A stretch of 64,000 nucleotides of DNA from Actinomycetes bacterium (GCA_024276495.1 JAJRXC010000039.1:1-64000); one strand, 5' to 3'. Positions 8,996-17,699 are shown, counted from the stretch's first letter. Notes: a model not told the origin generated them from the sequence alone. Numbers and translations are program-made.

Positions 8996-9029
8996 TCGTC
9001 GGCCCGACCCCTCACTCCCCCCTCTCTGC

Positions 9030-9084
9030 CTGCTTTTCTGACGACTTGATCGCGCCAGACGCGATCAAGTCGTCAGAAAAGCAG
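9030..9084. repeat. Perfect 25-bp inverted repeat with 5-base loop
   Basis: Arms 9030-9054 and 9060-9084 are exact reverse complements and the loop is CCAGA. A C-rich tract precedes and a run of G follows, so pairing can continue outward after two mismatches. This stem is longer and more perfect than an ordinary terminator. It may end the DivIVA-like transcript or be a mobile palindromic repeat. No second copy was noticed in the window. Confidence 0.85.
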
Positions 9085-9145
9085 GGTGGGGGGGGTGGCA
9101 TCAGACGCGTGTCGGAGGTGACAAAAAGAAATCCTGAGATGGGGC

Positions 9146-9174
9146 TTGTCATCTGGATGTCAATATCGTAATGT
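9146..9174 (+). promoter_or_regulatory. Sigma70-like promoter in the gap before recR
   Basis: TTGTCA at 9146-9151 and TAATGT at 9169-9174 are separated by exactly 17 bases in an AT-rich island. The predicted start is near 9181, reading rightward toward the end of recR, where no protein gene begins. It could drive a short RNA ending at the 9235-9304 hairpin. Confidence 0.4.
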
Positions 9175-9234
9175 AACCGCAACACGAGATCAGGACTGGA
9201 TAGCAACCCATCCTCCCCCCGGATCTCGTGGAAT

Positions 9235-9304
9235 CGAGGCGTCGTCTCGGATCTGCCGGTCTATCCATACCGCCCGCGCCCGGCAGGCACGAGACGGCGC
9301 CTCG
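9235..9304. terminator. Hairpin beyond the recR stop
   Basis: Arms 9235-9249 and 9290-9304 pair over 15 bases with one mismatch. Inner arms CTGCCGG 9253-9259 and CCGGCAG 9280-9286 pair perfectly. It lies 19 bases beyond the recR stop reading leftward, suitable for ending the dnaX-ybaB-recR transcript. On the plus strand it is followed by ATCAGTTTT, so it could equally end a rightward RNA. Confidence 0.5.
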
Positions 9305-9322
9305 ATCAGTTTTCGCCGCCGG

Positions 9323-9946
9323 TCACGACTCGACCGGGGTGCCGGCGTCGAGGACCTGACGACCCTCAAGGGCTCGACCGAGGGTGAGCTCGTCGGCGTA
9401 TTCGAGATCTCCCCCGACCGGGAGGCCGCTGGCGATGCGGGTCACCCGCACTCCCATCGGCTTCAGGTACTTGACGAGCAGGGCCGCGGTCGCCTCGCCC
9501 TCGAGGTTCGGATTGGTCGCCACGATGACCTCCTCGATGTCCTCCTCGGCGACACGGGTCATCAACTCCTTCACCCGGAGCTGCTCCACCCCGACGCCGT
9601 CGATCGGGCTGAACGCCCCCTGCAACACGTGGTAGCGGCCACGAAACTCCTGGGTGCGTTCGACCGCGACGATGTCCTGGCTGTCCTCGACGACGCAGAG
9701 GAGACGTTCCTCCCGACGCGGGTCACGACAGACCGCGCACTCCTCGCCCCCCTCGGAGAGATTGAAACATCGCGTGCAAAACGACACCCGTTCCTTCGCT
9801 TCGACAATCGCCCGAGACAGTCGCAGCGCATCCTCGGCCGGCGCCTTGAGGAGGTGGAACGCCACCCGCTGGGCCGACTTCGGACCGATGCCGGGAAGCC
9901 GTCCGAGCTGATCGATCAGTTCCTGGACCGACGACGAATAGCTCAC
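9323..9946 (-). CDS. recR: Recombination mediator protein RecR
   Basis: At 207 residues the length is standard. It shows the N-terminal helix-hairpin-helix ([20 protein letters not shown]), the four-cysteine zinc motif ([20 protein letters not shown]) and a Toprim domain beginning [15 protein letters not shown]. RecR acts with RecO/RecF to load RecA on gapped DNA. It is the last gene of a dnaX-ybaB-recR operon and its ATG overlaps the ybaB stop by 4 bases, the conserved bacterial arrangement. Confidence 0.97.
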   Translation of the reverse strand: MSYSSSVQELIDQLGRLPGIGPKSAQRVAFHLLKAPAEDALRLSRAIVEAKERVSFCTRCFNLSEGGEECAVCRDPRREERLLCVVEDSQDIVAVERTQEFRGRYHVLQGAFSPIDGVGVEQLRVKELMTRVAEEDIEEVIVATNPNLEGEATAALLVKYLKPMGVRVTRIASGLPVGGDLEYADELTLGRALEGRQVLDAGTPVES

Positions 9947-10299
9947 TGATCTCCGCCGCCGAGCAGCCCGCCCAGATCGACACCACCGAGATCGAGACCA
10001 CCCATCGACGCCTGTTGCCCGGCCTGGAGTTGGGCCGACGCGTCGCGCAACGCGGCGAGCAGCAGATCTTCGAGCAGTGCCGGATCGTCGGGATCGATCG
10101 CCTTGGGATCGATGGTGACCGAATGGAAGTCGAAGTGTCCGTCGCCCTCGACCTTCACGAGCCCTCCCCCCGACGCGCCTTCGACGATCTGCGACGCGGC
10201 GGCCTGCGCCTGCGCCATCATCTGCTGGGCCGACTCGAGGAGACCTCCGAGATCCGGCATCGCGGATCCGAGCGGGTTGTCGGCGGGGGTATCGGTCAT
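9943..10299 (-). CDS. ybaB: YbaB/EbfC family nucleoid-associated protein
   Basis: This 118-residue protein matches the YbaB fold: a helical [13 protein letters not shown] segment, [23 protein letters not shown], then an acidic-aliphatic helix. It is a small DNA-binding protein of the nucleoid. An unusual glycine/leucine-rich tail ([14 protein letters not shown]) is present. Both ends overlap neighbours by 4 bases (recR downstream, dnaX upstream), so translation is coupled. Confidence 0.93.
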   Translation of the reverse strand: MTDTPADNPLGSAMPDLGGLLESAQQMMAQAQAAASQIVEGASGGGLVKVEGDGHFDFHSVTIDPKAIDPDDPALLEDLLLAALRDASAQLQAGQQASMGGLDLGGVDLGGLLGGGDQ

Positions 10300-12152
10300 T
10301 CCGGGGGCTCCTCGGGGGTGTGGACCTCTGCGCCGGGAAACGCTTCGGTCAGTCGTTCGATGATCTGTTCGGTGCGGGCAGGGGCGTCGACGAGGTCGTC
10401 GAGATCGATGTGCTCGGGTGGGAGCTCGTCCCGGGAGGGGTCGTCGGGCGGGGTCGGCTCGACGGGAGGCGCAACCCCCGCTGCCGGCGGCGGCGAACCC
10501 CCGAACTCGGCAACGAGCGCCTGCCACAGGCGCGCGAGGTCTTCGGTCGAACGCGAACCGCTCGCGGGACCGAGAAGTTCGTTGGCCCGGGCGACGACAA
10601 CGTCCTTGTCGATGGAGAGATGGGTGGCGGCGAGACCCACCACCTCGCGGGGCGACTCGGGACGCAGTGAGGCGAGGTCGGCCCCCGGCGAGGCGACCGG
10701 CTCCTCGGACTCTCGATCTCCGGCCGAGGTCGGCGCGACGATCGGGGGAGGCGGCGGTGACGGAGGGATCGCCGCATCGGGTTCGGTCACCGACTCGATC
10801 GGCGGGGCCGGACGACCGATCTTGTCGGCGAGCGCGGCGCGGGCCGCGGCAGCAGGACCCGTCGCACGAGACACCGCGGGCTCTTCGGGGGCCGGGGCCG
10901 CGATCGTCGGCGGTGCGGGCAGCGGATCGGACCCGGCCGGAACCGCGGCCTGGGTGGCCGGCTTCGATGGGGACGGTGCCGGAGAGACCTCGGGCTCGAC
11001 GGCGGCCGCGCCCACCGCCGGATTCGCATGTTCGCTCGACACCGAGACGCCGGCCATCCCGGCCTCGAGTTGGTCGAGGCGCTCGACGAGCGCGTCGATG
11101 GAGCGATCGGCGTCGGGCCGGCAGAGCCGGACCAGCGCGACCTCGAGGTCGACACGAGGATCCGGGGCTTGGCGCATCCCGACGAGCGCGGTCCCGAGGA
11201 CGTCGAGGGCACGGGTCATCATCGCGGGGGTCATGCGCGCGGCGATGTCGTCGGCGCGGACCTGCTCGGACGGCGTCATTCGCGGCGGCGCCGATCCCAT
11301 CGAGGTGAGGAAGGCGTCGCGCAGCCCGGCGAGGACCGCTTCGCCGATCGTGCGCGGGTCCCTGCCCCGGCCGAGGGCGTCGCCCACCGCGGCAAGGGCG
11401 ATCGCGGCGTCGCGGTCGGCCAACGAGGAGAGCAGCAGGTCGGTGGACTCGTCGATCTCGACGACACCACCCGCGGCGACCACCCGGTCGAGGGCGCTGA
11501 GGGTGTCGCGAACCGACCCACCTCCGATCGAGACGACATGGTCGACGGCGGCGGCGTCGACGTCGAGGCCGGCATCGTCGATGACCCAGCGGACGTGGGC
11601 AGCCATCTCCTCGGCGCCGAGAAGACCGAGCTCGAACACCTGACAGCGGCTGCGGATCGTCTCGACGACCTTGTGGGGCTCGGTGGTGGCAAGCACCCAG
11701 ATGACGTGATCGGGCGGCTCCTCGAGGGTCTTCAAAAGCGCGTTCTCCGCACCCCGGGTGAGCATGTGGACCTCGTCGAGGATGTACACCTTCATGTTCC
11801 CCGGAGTCCCGAGATTGACCTTGGCGAGCAGGTCGCGCATGTCATCGACACCGTTGTTCGACGCCGCATCGAGCTCATGGAGGTCGAACGAACGTCCTTC
11901 TTCGATCGACACGCAACTCTCACACGTACCGCAGGGTTCGGAATCGGCACCGAGGTCGGTGCAGTTGAGCGCCTTCGCGAGAACCCGGGCGGAAGTGGTC
12001 TTGCCAGTCCCCCGGGGTCCGTGGAACAGGTAGGCATGGCCGACCTCGTTCTTCGCGACCGCGTTCTTGAGCGCGCCGACGATGTGGGGCTGACCCCGGA
12101 TCTCGGAGAACTTCTGGGGGCGGTAGCGGCGGTAGAGCGACTGGTAGGCCAT
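10296..12152 (-). CDS. dnaX: DNA polymerase III subunit gamma/tau
   Basis: The 618-residue clamp-loader ATPase begins [21 protein letters not shown]. Walker A is [14 protein letters not shown], a four-cysteine zinc module lies in [17 protein letters not shown], and Walker B/SRC motifs follow ([19 protein letters not shown]). After about residue 370 comes a long proline/alanine-rich linker and a tau-like C-terminal part ([19 protein letters not shown]). It loads the beta clamp and couples the replisome. It is the first gene of the dnaX-ybaB-recR operon. No frameshift signal for a gamma form was identified. Confidence 0.97.
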   Translation of the reverse strand: MAYQSLYRRYRPQKFSEIRGQPHIVGALKNAVAKNEVGHAYLFHGPRGTGKTTSARVLAKALNCTDLGADSEPCGTCESCVSIEEGRSFDLHELDAASNNGVDDMRDLLAKVNLGTPGNMKVYILDEVHMLTRGAENALLKTLEEPPDHVIWVLATTEPHKVVETIRSRCQVFELGLLGAEEMAAHVRWVIDDAGLDVDAAAVDHVVSIGGGSVRDTLSALDRVVAAGGVVEIDESTDLLLSSLADRDAAIALAAVGDALGRGRDPRTIGEAVLAGLRDAFLTSMGSAPPRMTPSEQVRADDIAARMTPAMMTRALDVLGTALVGMRQAPDPRVDLEVALVRLCRPDADRSIDALVERLDQLEAGMAGVSVSSEHANPAVGAAAVEPEVSPAPSPSKPATQAAVPAGSDPLPAPPTIAAPAPEEPAVSRATGPAAAARAALADKIGRPAPPIESVTEPDAAIPPSPPPPPIVAPTSAGDRESEEPVASPGADLASLRPESPREVVGLAATHLSIDKDVVVARANELLGPASGSRSTEDLARLWQALVAEFGGSPPPAAGVAPPVEPTPPDDPSRDELPPEHIDLDDLVDAPARTEQIIERLTEAFPGAEVHTPEEPPE

Positions 12153-12214
12153 TCCTCACCGATGCTACTTCCACCGCTCCGCGGCGCGAGCCGTCGAGTC
12201 GGATGACCACGACG

Positions 12215-12354
12215 AACGCCCGTTCCCGGGAGTGGCGGCCAGGTGATCTGCGGCACACGGGAGGGTCCGCTGAGAGCTGCTGCCTTCCGGCCCTGACTCG
12301 GTTCACGGGCTCCTGTTGCACAGGACCCGACCGCCACACCCCGGAACGGGCGTT
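12215..12354 (-). ncRNA. ffs: Small bacterial SRP RNA (4.5S-like)
   Basis: Read leftward, the sequence contains the conserved Ffh-binding domain: CAGGGCCGGAAGGCAGCAGC with the GGAA tetraloop, and the asymmetric-loop segments on either side. The ends pair as AACGCCCGTTCC (12215-12226) with GGAACGGGCGTT (12343-12354), giving the single long rod of the short SRP RNA, about 140 nt. It partners Ffh in co-translational membrane targeting. It lies just upstream of dnaX on the same strand. Confidence 0.93.
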
Positions 12355-12406
12355 GCAGGAAATACGGTACCCTTCGGAGCCGGAACCTGCACCGCGGGTT
12401 CCGCCG

Positions 12407-12494
12407 GGAGGGTTGCCAGAGCGGCCGAATGGGCACGCTTGGAAAGCGTGTGAGGTGCAAGCCTCCGTGGGTTCAAATCCCACACCCTCCGCCA
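12407..12494 (+). tRNA. tRNA-Ser (anticodon GGA)
   Basis: The acceptor GGAGGGT pairs with ACCCTCC. The anticodon loop TTGGAAA lies between CACGC and GCGTG, the long variable arm is typical of a class II serine tRNA, and the T-arm has GTTCAAATC. Discriminator is G and CCA is encoded (12492-12494). It reads UCC/UCU codons. Confidence 0.95.
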
Positions 12495-12497
12495 TCG

Positions 12498-12535
12498 AAC
12501 CGCCGCCTGCCGGCAAGCGCCGGCGGGCGGCGGTT
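12498..12535 (+). terminator. Terminator hairpin after tRNA-Ser(GGA)
   Basis: A 17-bp stem (12498-12514 with 12519-12535, one wobble) and a 4-base AAGC loop start three bases after the encoded CCA. It is very GC-rich and is followed by GCGGTTCCTCTTG rather than a clean U-tract. Confidence 0.7.
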
Positions 12536-12636
12536 GCGGTTCCTCTTGTCGCGAGCAGTCGATGGGGGTTTGGAGTGCTGCCTCCAGCTCGACGGCGGCG
12601 AGGAGACGGGGAACATCTCTCGATCCCGCGCCCGAC

Positions 12637-13296
12637 TCAGACGCTTCGCGTTGCGGCCGCGGCGAGACCGTCGAGGATGAGGTCGAGGCCGAACTCGAAC
12701 TCAGCGCCGAAGTCGTAACCGGGTCGCAGCACGTGCTCGACGGTCAGTTCCATGAGGTACGGATACTCGCCTTCGGGAAACGGTTCGATGATCGTCTCGG
12801 CAAGATCGGCCAGCTCCTGGCCGGCGGGCGCCGGCAGGTTGGCTTCCTGGAGTGCGAATCCGTAGACGTAGCTGTCGATGACGGCGTAGGCGTGGGCCGT
12901 CATGGCCACCGAGAAGCCACCTCGGCGCAGGCAGCCGAGTACGGCATCGTGATGACGGAGCGTCTCCGGGCCCGGCGCGGTCCGGGATTCCATCAGGGGG
13001 ACGGCCCACCGGTGGCGGGCGAGAACGTCGCGGGCCGAGAGGCAACGTCGCCGCATCGCGCGTGTCCAGTCGGTGCTCGCGTCGGGCATCTCGATCTCGC
13101 CGAAGACGAGGTCGACCATGCCGTCGAGAATGGCGTCCTTGTTTGGCACGTGGGTGTAGATCGTCATCGGCTTCACGTCGAGTTCCGCGGCCAGCTTGCG
13201 GATCGTGAAGGCTTCGATGCCGATCCTGTCGGCCAGGGCGACCGCGCCGACGAGCACCTTGTCGCGGGTGAGTCTCGTCGGGGGTGACTTCGTCAT
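12637..13296 (-). CDS. TetR family transcriptional regulator
   Basis: From the ATG at 13294-13296 the protein has 219 residues. The N-terminal HTH ([20 protein letters not shown], then [14 protein letters not shown]) is TetR-type, and the C-terminal ligand domain resembles TetR_C groups with [15 protein letters not shown]. An upstream TTG start at 13344 would use bases of the promoter and is rejected. It diverges from the oxidoreductase gene, and two palindromes lie between them, so it most likely represses that gene and possibly itself. The inducer is unknown. Confidence 0.9.
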   Translation of the reverse strand: MTKSPPTRLTRDKVLVGAVALADRIGIEAFTIRKLAAELDVKPMTIYTHVPNKDAILDGMVDLVFGEIEMPDASTDWTRAMRRRCLSARDVLARHRWAVPLMESRTAPGPETLRHHDAVLGCLRRGGFSVAMTAHAYAVIDSYVYGFALQEANLPAPAGQELADLAETIIEPFPEGEYPYLMELTVEHVLRPGYDFGAEFEFGLDLILDGLAAAATRSV

Positions 13297-13337
13297 GGAC
13301 TCTGAGGCTCCCATCTCGAGAGTTCCGAACCTTCCGG

Positions 13338-13366
13338 TTGTCAACCGTACTAAGTACCGCTATGGT
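13338..13366 (+). promoter_or_regulatory. Promoter of the MDR oxidoreductase
   Basis: TTGTCA at 13338-13343 and TATGGT at 13361-13366 are 17 bases apart, a good sigma70-type match. The predicted start is near 13373, leaving a leader of about 57 bases to the ATG at 13430. The first operator palindrome fills the spacer. Confidence 0.65.
13345..13359. promoter_or_regulatory. Operator 1 (CCGTACTAAGTACCG)
   Basis: This 15-mer is built on the palindrome GTACT-A-AGTAC. It sits between the -35 and -10 hexamers and shares the CCGTACxxAGTACxG pattern with a second site centred 32 bases downstream, about three helical turns away. It is the likely TetR-family repressor site. Confidence 0.7.
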
Positions 13367-13376
13367 TCGCACTTAC

Positions 13377-13391
13377 CCGTACATAGTACGG
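13377..13391. promoter_or_regulatory. Operator 2 (CCGTACATAGTACGG)
   Basis: The second copy of the palindrome lies just downstream of the predicted transcription start. Its arms CCGTAC and GTACGG are exact reverse complements around ATA. Together with operator 1 it would let two repressor dimers bind the same face of the helix. Confidence 0.7.
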
Positions 13392-13429
13392 ACCCGGGGT
13401 GACGCTGCCCCTTCGCCCAGGAGATCAAC

Positions 13430-14494
13430 ATGCCCCGAACCGCTGAACGACCCGAAGAATCGGCTGCACGAACTCACGGTGGGCAAATGAAGGCGATCGT
13501 CCAGCACGAGTACGGCACGGCCGACGTTCTCGCTCTCGACACCATCGACCGACCGCGGATCGATGCCGACGAAGTGCTGATCGAGGTCCACGCGGCCGGC
13601 GTCGACCGGGGCACCTGGCATCTCATGACCGGCCTGCCCTATCTCGTCCGCCTCGCCGGGTTCGGTGTCGTTCGACCGAAGAATCCAGTTCTCGGTCTCG
13701 ATGTCGCCGGTCGAGTGGTGGCCGTCGGGACCGATGTCACGCGATTCGAACCCGGCGACGAAGTGTTCGGAATCGCAAAAGGCTCCTACGCCGAGTACAC
13801 GGCCGCCGACCAGAACAAGCTCGCGAGGAAGCCGGCCGGGGCGAGCTTCGAACAGGTGGCCGTCGCCGCGGTGTCCGGAATCACCGCCTTGCAGGCACTG
13901 ACCGACGTCGGCCACGTCGAGGCCGGTCAGCGAGTGCTGATCGTCGGAGCGTCCGGGGGTGTCGGGACTTTCGCCGTCCAGTTGGCGAAGTCCCTCGGGT
14001 CCGTCGTGACCGGCGTGTGCGGGCCGACCATGGTCGACACCGTGCGCTCCATCGGCGCCGACCACGTGCTCGACTACACGACCGAAGACTTCGTGGACGA
14101 CGACCGCCGCTACGACCTCATCCTCGACATCGGCGGGCGGAACCGTGTGTCAAGACTGCGAAGTGTGCTGACCCCGAAGGGCACGCTCGTGATCGTCGGC
14201 GGTGAGGGTGGCAACAAATTGACCGGAGGCGTCGGCCGCCAAGTCCGGGCGATGCTGCTCTCGCCGTTCATCGGGCAGCGGCTCACGACGTTCATCAGTT
14301 CAGAGCACCACGAGAGCATCGAGCGCGTGGCCGGGTTCATCGAGTCCGGCGCGATCGTGCCCACGATCGGTCGCCGTTTCGCTCTCACCGACGTCCCGGC
14401 GGCCATGCGCCACCTCGAGATGTCGGAATCGAGCGGGAAATCCGTGGTCGTCGTGCGCGATGCCCGCGATGACCGCACCATGTCGGGCGACTGA
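13430..14494 (+). CDS. Zinc-independent MDR family NAD(P)H:quinone oxidoreductase / alcohol dehydrogenase-like
   Basis: A 354-residue medium-chain reductase. The GroES-like domain starts MKAIVQHEYGTADVL and the Rossmann domain carries VLIVGASGGVGTFAVQLAK. Zinc-ligand cysteines are missing, as in quinone-reductase-like members. The family start would be the ATG at 13487, but AGGAG at 13419-13423 sits six bases before the ATG at 13430, so the 19-residue N-terminal extension is probably translated. The divergent TetR gene and two operators indicate substrate-induced expression. Confidence 0.9.
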   Translation: MPRTAERPEESAARTHGGQMKAIVQHEYGTADVLALDTIDRPRIDADEVLIEVHAAGVDRGTWHLMTGLPYLVRLAGFGVVRPKNPVLGLDVAGRVVAVGTDVTRFEPGDEVFGIAKGSYAEYTAADQNKLARKPAGASFEQVAVAAVSGITALQALTDVGHVEAGQRVLIVGASGGVGTFAVQLAKSLGSVVTGVCGPTMVDTVRSIGADHVLDYTTEDFVDDDRRYDLILDIGGRNRVSRLRSVLTPKGTLVIVGGEGGNKLTGGVGRQVRAMLLSPFIGQRLTTFISSEHHESIERVAGFIESGAIVPTIGRRFALTDVPAAMRHLEMSESSGKSVVVVRDARDDRTMSGD

Positions 14495-14509
14495 GCGCTC
14501 GCCCGTCGT

Positions 14510-15076
14510 TCAGGCGTCCCGGGCGTCGCCGACCTCGACGACGAAGTCGAGGAAACCGGAACCCCACACCTCGAGCATCGTCCGTGTCTCCGAATCGGTC
14601 AGCACACCGTCGACGACCTTCCGCCAGATGCTGCCGATGCCGAGCGTTTCCGGGTGGAGCACCCCGCCCGCCCCCCGCACCGGAACCGGAAGGTGGTCAC
14701 GGACTCCGGCCATCTCGTGACCGCCGAGACCGGCCGCCACGATGCCGACCGGTTTGCCGGTGATGGGCCCCGCGAGAAACGGGCGTGACAACCAGTCGAC
14801 CGCGTTCTTCGTGACCGCCGGCATCGAGCCGTTGTATTCCGGCGTGAAGATGATCAGGGCGTCCGCCGTCGCGACCGCGTGCTTGAGCGCGCCCACCGAT
14901 TCCGGATCGCCGGCCGCTTCGATGTCCTCGTTGAACAGCGGGACGTCGGCCAGCACGGCTTCGGTGAGGTCGGCCCGATCAGCGAGAAGCTCTCGGGTCG
15001 CCTCGAACACCGCCCGGTTGAACGAAGCCGAGCGAAGGCTCCCCACGATCACCGCCACGCGCACACGGCTCGACAT
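14510..15076 (-). CDS. NADPH-dependent FMN reductase family protein
   Basis: The 188-residue flavodoxin-like protein begins RVRVAVIVGSLRSASFNRAV (the phosphate-binding GSLRxxSxN loop). It has FTPEYNGSMPAVTKNAVDWLSRP, the signature of the SsuE/chromate-reductase/azoreductase group. It would bind FMN and reduce flavin, quinone or chromate with NADPH. It converges on the MDR oxidoreductase with a 15-base gap, so a shared redox-stress role is possible but not shown. Confidence 0.9.
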   Translation of the reverse strand: MSSRVRVAVIVGSLRSASFNRAVFEATRELLADRADLTEAVLADVPLFNEDIEAAGDPESVGALKHAVATADALIIFTPEYNGSMPAVTKNAVDWLSRPFLAGPITGKPVGIVAAGLGGHEMAGVRDHLPVPVRGAGGVLHPETLGIGSIWRKVVDGVLTDSETRTMLEVWGSGFLDFVVEVGDARDA

Positions 15077-15171
15077 GATCTCGGTGAGCTCCTCTTGTTC
15101 GACCAGGACGGCGGGGTCACCTCGGCGGAGGCGACCCCCGAGGTGAACACCGTGGACGGTACCGTGACCCC

Positions 15172-15708
15172 ATGACTCGGGAGCGCCGGCTGGCCTACGC
15201 GGCAATCATCGTGGTGCTGGCAACCGCCATCGATCAGGCGACAAAGCAGTGGGCGCTGCGCAATCTCCGGGACGGCCGGACGATCGACATCCTCCCGAGT
15301 CTCGAGTTCGACCTCGCGTTCAACAGCGGATTCTCCTTCAGCACTGCGAGCGGTCGCGGCAACCTCGTCGGCTCACTGGTGATCCTGGTGTCCCTGTTCG
15401 TCCTCTGGCAGATCTGGCAGGAGACCCGGCCCACCCGATCGGCGCTCTACGCCGTCATTCTCGGTGGCGCGCTCGGCAACCTGGTCGATCGTGTGCTGCG
15501 GGCCGAAGAAGGGATCCTCTCGGGCGAAGTCGTCGATTTCATCGATGTCAGTTGGTATGCCGTGTTCAACATGGCCGACATGTTCGTCGTCACCGGAGTC
15601 GTCTTGTTCGTCGTCCACGAGATCTGGCTGCACCGACGAGAAGGGCTCGACACCGACACCGACGAGGCCGAGCCCGCCGACGCCGAGTCCGCCGGGCTCA
15701 CTGGCTGA
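15172..15708 (+). CDS. lspA: Lipoprotein signal peptidase (signal peptidase II)
   Basis: At 178 residues with four membrane segments, this carries both catalytic aspartates: NLVDR (D106) and FNMAD (D136). DQATKQWA lies after the first helix. It removes signal peptides from prolipoproteins after diacylglyceryl transfer, in the cytoplasmic membrane. A short acidic C-terminal tail (TDTDEAEPADAES) extends beyond the last helix. It is divergent from the FMN reductase gene. Confidence 0.95.
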   Translation: MTRERRLAYAAIIVVLATAIDQATKQWALRNLRDGRTIDILPSLEFDLAFNSGFSFSTASGRGNLVGSLVILVSLFVLWQIWQETRPTRSALYAVILGGALGNLVDRVLRAEEGILSGEVVDFIDVSWYAVFNMADMFVVTGVVLFVVHEIWLHRREGLDTDTDEAEPADAESAGLTG

Positions 15709-15771
15709 ACATCGGCCCGGTCCCGGATCCACCGCGGGAACCTTCCACTGTCGCCGGGCGTTCAGTGTTCG

Positions 15772-16494
15772 ATGGCTTTCACAACGAAGACCGACACGCC
15801 GGCCGCGCGGGTGGCGACACTCACCCATCGCCGAGGCTCGCGGTGGATGCACTGGATCAACTTCCCGCTACTGGTCATCATGATCTACAGCGGCCTGCGC
15901 ATCTATCGAGCCGAGCAGGTCTACGCGTTCGGCCTGTTCGGCTGGGAGTGGTTCAAGTTCTTCCCGGCCGGTTTCAACGACACGCTCGAGCTCAACCGTC
16001 GCCTGGCCCGAGGGCTGGCGTTTCATCTGAACTTCGCGTGGTTGTTCACGCTCAACGGGGCGGCCTACGCCATCTATCTCTGGCGCACGGGCGAGTGGCG
16101 CGGCCTGGTTCCGAGTCGCCGACACCTCGGGGACGTCGTCCTCGTCGTCCTCCACGATCTGCATCTTCGCAAGGAGGCGCCGCCGGCCCGGGGCACGTAC
16201 AACGAGGCCCAACGGTTGACCTACTCACTCGTCATCGGGTTGGGGGCGCTGGCCATCCTCTCGGGATTCGCGATCTTCAAGCCGACCCAGCTGGGCTGGT
16301 TGACGTGGGCGCTCGGCGGCTACACCTCCGCCCGGGTGATCCATTTCACGGTGACGGTCCTGTTCAGCCTTTTCTTCGTCGTCCACGTGCTCCAGGTGAT
16401 CCGGGCCGGGCCCCGCAAGTTCATGGGCATGATCAACGGCTACGAGCTCGCCCCCAAACCCGCCGGCGGCACCGCGGAGGCCGGCGATGGCTGA
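15772..16494 (+). CDS. Cytochrome b561-type membrane subunit
   Basis: A 240-residue four-helix membrane protein. Haem-ligand histidines occur in RWMHWINFPLL, FHLNFAWLF, RVIHFTVTVLF and FFVVHVLQVI, a cytochrome b561/thiosulfate-reductase-gamma layout. It should pass electrons between the quinone pool and a periplasm-side partner. The next gene, a molybdopterin oxidoreductase, overlaps by 8 bases, so the two form a complex-encoding operon. Confidence 0.88.
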   Translation: MAFTTKTDTPAARVATLTHRRGSRWMHWINFPLLVIMIYSGLRIYRAEQVYAFGLFGWEWFKFFPAGFNDTLELNRRLARGLAFHLNFAWLFTLNGAAYAIYLWRTGEWRGLVPSRRHLGDVVLVVLHDLHLRKEAPPARGTYNEAQRLTYSLVIGLGALAILSGFAIFKPTQLGWLTWALGGYTSARVIHFTVTVLFSLFFVVHVLQVIRAGPRKFMGMINGYELAPKPAGGTAEAGDG

Positions 16495-17236
16495 GGACGA
16501 AGAGCTGAGCGAGGACGACTATCGGCGGCGCAGCCGACGATCGCTGCTGGTCGGTGGGCTCGCGAGCTTCGCCGGCTATCGCGGGTGGCGCTGGATCCAG
16601 GATCAGCCCGCCGACGGCAACATCCCCCAGGTTCTGCGCGACGGCCACGAGCTCAACGAGGCGATCTGGTCGGCCCTGTTCGACGAGGACCGGCAGGCCC
16701 GGACGTTCTCGCGGGAGTCGGCCTCGATCCTGCGGGTCAACGGCCGCCACGGAATCCGCGAGGAGATCGACCTCGACGCCTGGCAACTCGAGGTCTACGG
16801 ACCGACCGGCGAACGGCTGGGCACCGACCGACTCGACGACATCGCCGCGTTGCCCCGGCACGAGATGACGATCGAACACAAATGCATCGAAGGGTGGGCG
16901 CAGATCACGAACTGGGGCGGGGCCCGGTTCCGCGACTTCATGGCGCGCTACGCCGACCGGCTTCCCGACGACATCTCCGACGTCTACCTCGAGACCCCCG
17001 ACGGCCAGTACTTCGTGAGCGTCGACATCGAGACGATGCGTCACGACCAGACGCTGCTCGCCTACGAGAACCTGGGCGAGCCGATCGACCAGCTCCACGG
17101 CGCCCCCCTCCGCCTGGCGACGCCGCTCAAGTACGGGATCAAGCAGATCAAACGCATCGGCCGGATCCACTTCCTCACGGAGAAGGGTGGCGACTACTGG
17201 GGTCAGCGGGGCTACGACTGGTACGCCGGGCTGTAG
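16487..17236 (+). CDS. Sulfite oxidase/MsrP-like molybdopterin oxidoreductase with Tat signal
   Basis: The 249-residue protein starts with a twin-arginine signal (RRRSRRSLLVGG, residues 13-24) and has the SUOX fold. The molybdenum cysteine is C133 in EHKCIEGWAQITNWGG, and a late KYGIKQIKRIGRI segment is typical of MsrP/YedY relatives. It acts outside the membrane, partnered by the cytochrome b encoded just upstream. Methionine-sulfoxide repair by MsrPQ is one analogy, but the b561-type partner differs from MsrQ, so the substrate is uncertain. Confidence 0.88.
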   Translation: MAEDEELSEDDYRRRSRRSLLVGGLASFAGYRGWRWIQDQPADGNIPQVLRDGHELNEAIWSALFDEDRQARTFSRESASILRVNGRHGIREEIDLDAWQLEVYGPTGERLGTDRLDDIAALPRHEMTIEHKCIEGWAQITNWGGARFRDFMARYADRLPDDISDVYLETPDGQYFVSVDIETMRHDQTLLAYENLGEPIDQLHGAPLRLATPLKYGIKQIKRIGRIHFLTEKGGDYWGQRGYDWYAGL

Positions 17237-17237
17237 C

Positions 17238-17693
17238 TCAGCCCACGTGGAGCGCGCGCAGCGCCTCGAGGAACAGAGCCGGGTCGGGCCGGAACCGATA
17301 GTTGTCGGTCTCGTGGGCGAACCGCACGATCCCGTCGGCGTCGAGCACGATCGCGGTCGGGAGGACCGTCTCGACCTCGGGGGCGATCCCGATCGGGGCT
17401 CCACCGGGGTGCCGGATGCCGAGAACACCGGCGGCCGCGTTGCCCTCGTCGACGAGAAACGTCATCGGCGCGTCGAAGCGGGCCGCCATCTTCACCGACT
17501 CGCTCGCCGGTTGGGGGCTGACGAGGACGACGCGCGCACCGAGTGCCTCGATGTCGCGGTAGCCCTCCGAGAGCTCCTTCACCTGCACGTTGCACAACGG
17601 GCACCAGGTGCCCCGGTAGAAGAGCAAGACGGTGGGAGCGCCGAGCCATGCCGTCGACACGACGGTCGCCCCGTCGAGGTCGGTGAACGACAA
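17238..17693 (-). CDS. Peroxiredoxin-like (AhpC/TSA) thioredoxin-fold protein
   Basis: This 151-residue protein has FYRGTWCPLCNVQVKEL. The WCPLC motif sits where AhpC/Bcp proteins carry their peroxidatic cysteine and thioredoxins their CxxC, and LPTAIVLDADG supplies the cis-proline region. It would reduce peroxides or disulfides. The only plausible start is a TTG at 17691-17693, six bases after the stop of the upstream membrane gene, so the two are co-transcribed. Confidence 0.85.
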   Translation of the reverse strand: MSFTDLDGATVVSTAWLGAPTVLLFYRGTWCPLCNVQVKELSEGYRDIEALGARVVLVSPQPASESVKMAARFDAPMTFLVDEGNAAAGVLGIRHPGGAPIGIAPEVETVLPTAIVLDADGIVRFAHETDNYRFRPDPALFLEALRALHVG

Positions 17694-17699
17694 CTCGGG

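Larger units (their letters stand above)
8996..9322. other. Gene-free region with two hairpins and a promoter-like sequence
   Basis: This 327-base gap has no convincing ORF. It holds a 25-bp perfect hairpin (9030-9084), an unusually AT-rich stretch (about 9120-9190) containing a promoter-like pair of hexamers, and a second hairpin (9235-9304) just past the recR stop. Confidence 0.8.

Noticed and set aside
13297-13344. TTG start giving the TetR protein 16 more residues
   Set aside because: The TTG lies in the promoter-operator region and ATG 13296 directly precedes the HTH.
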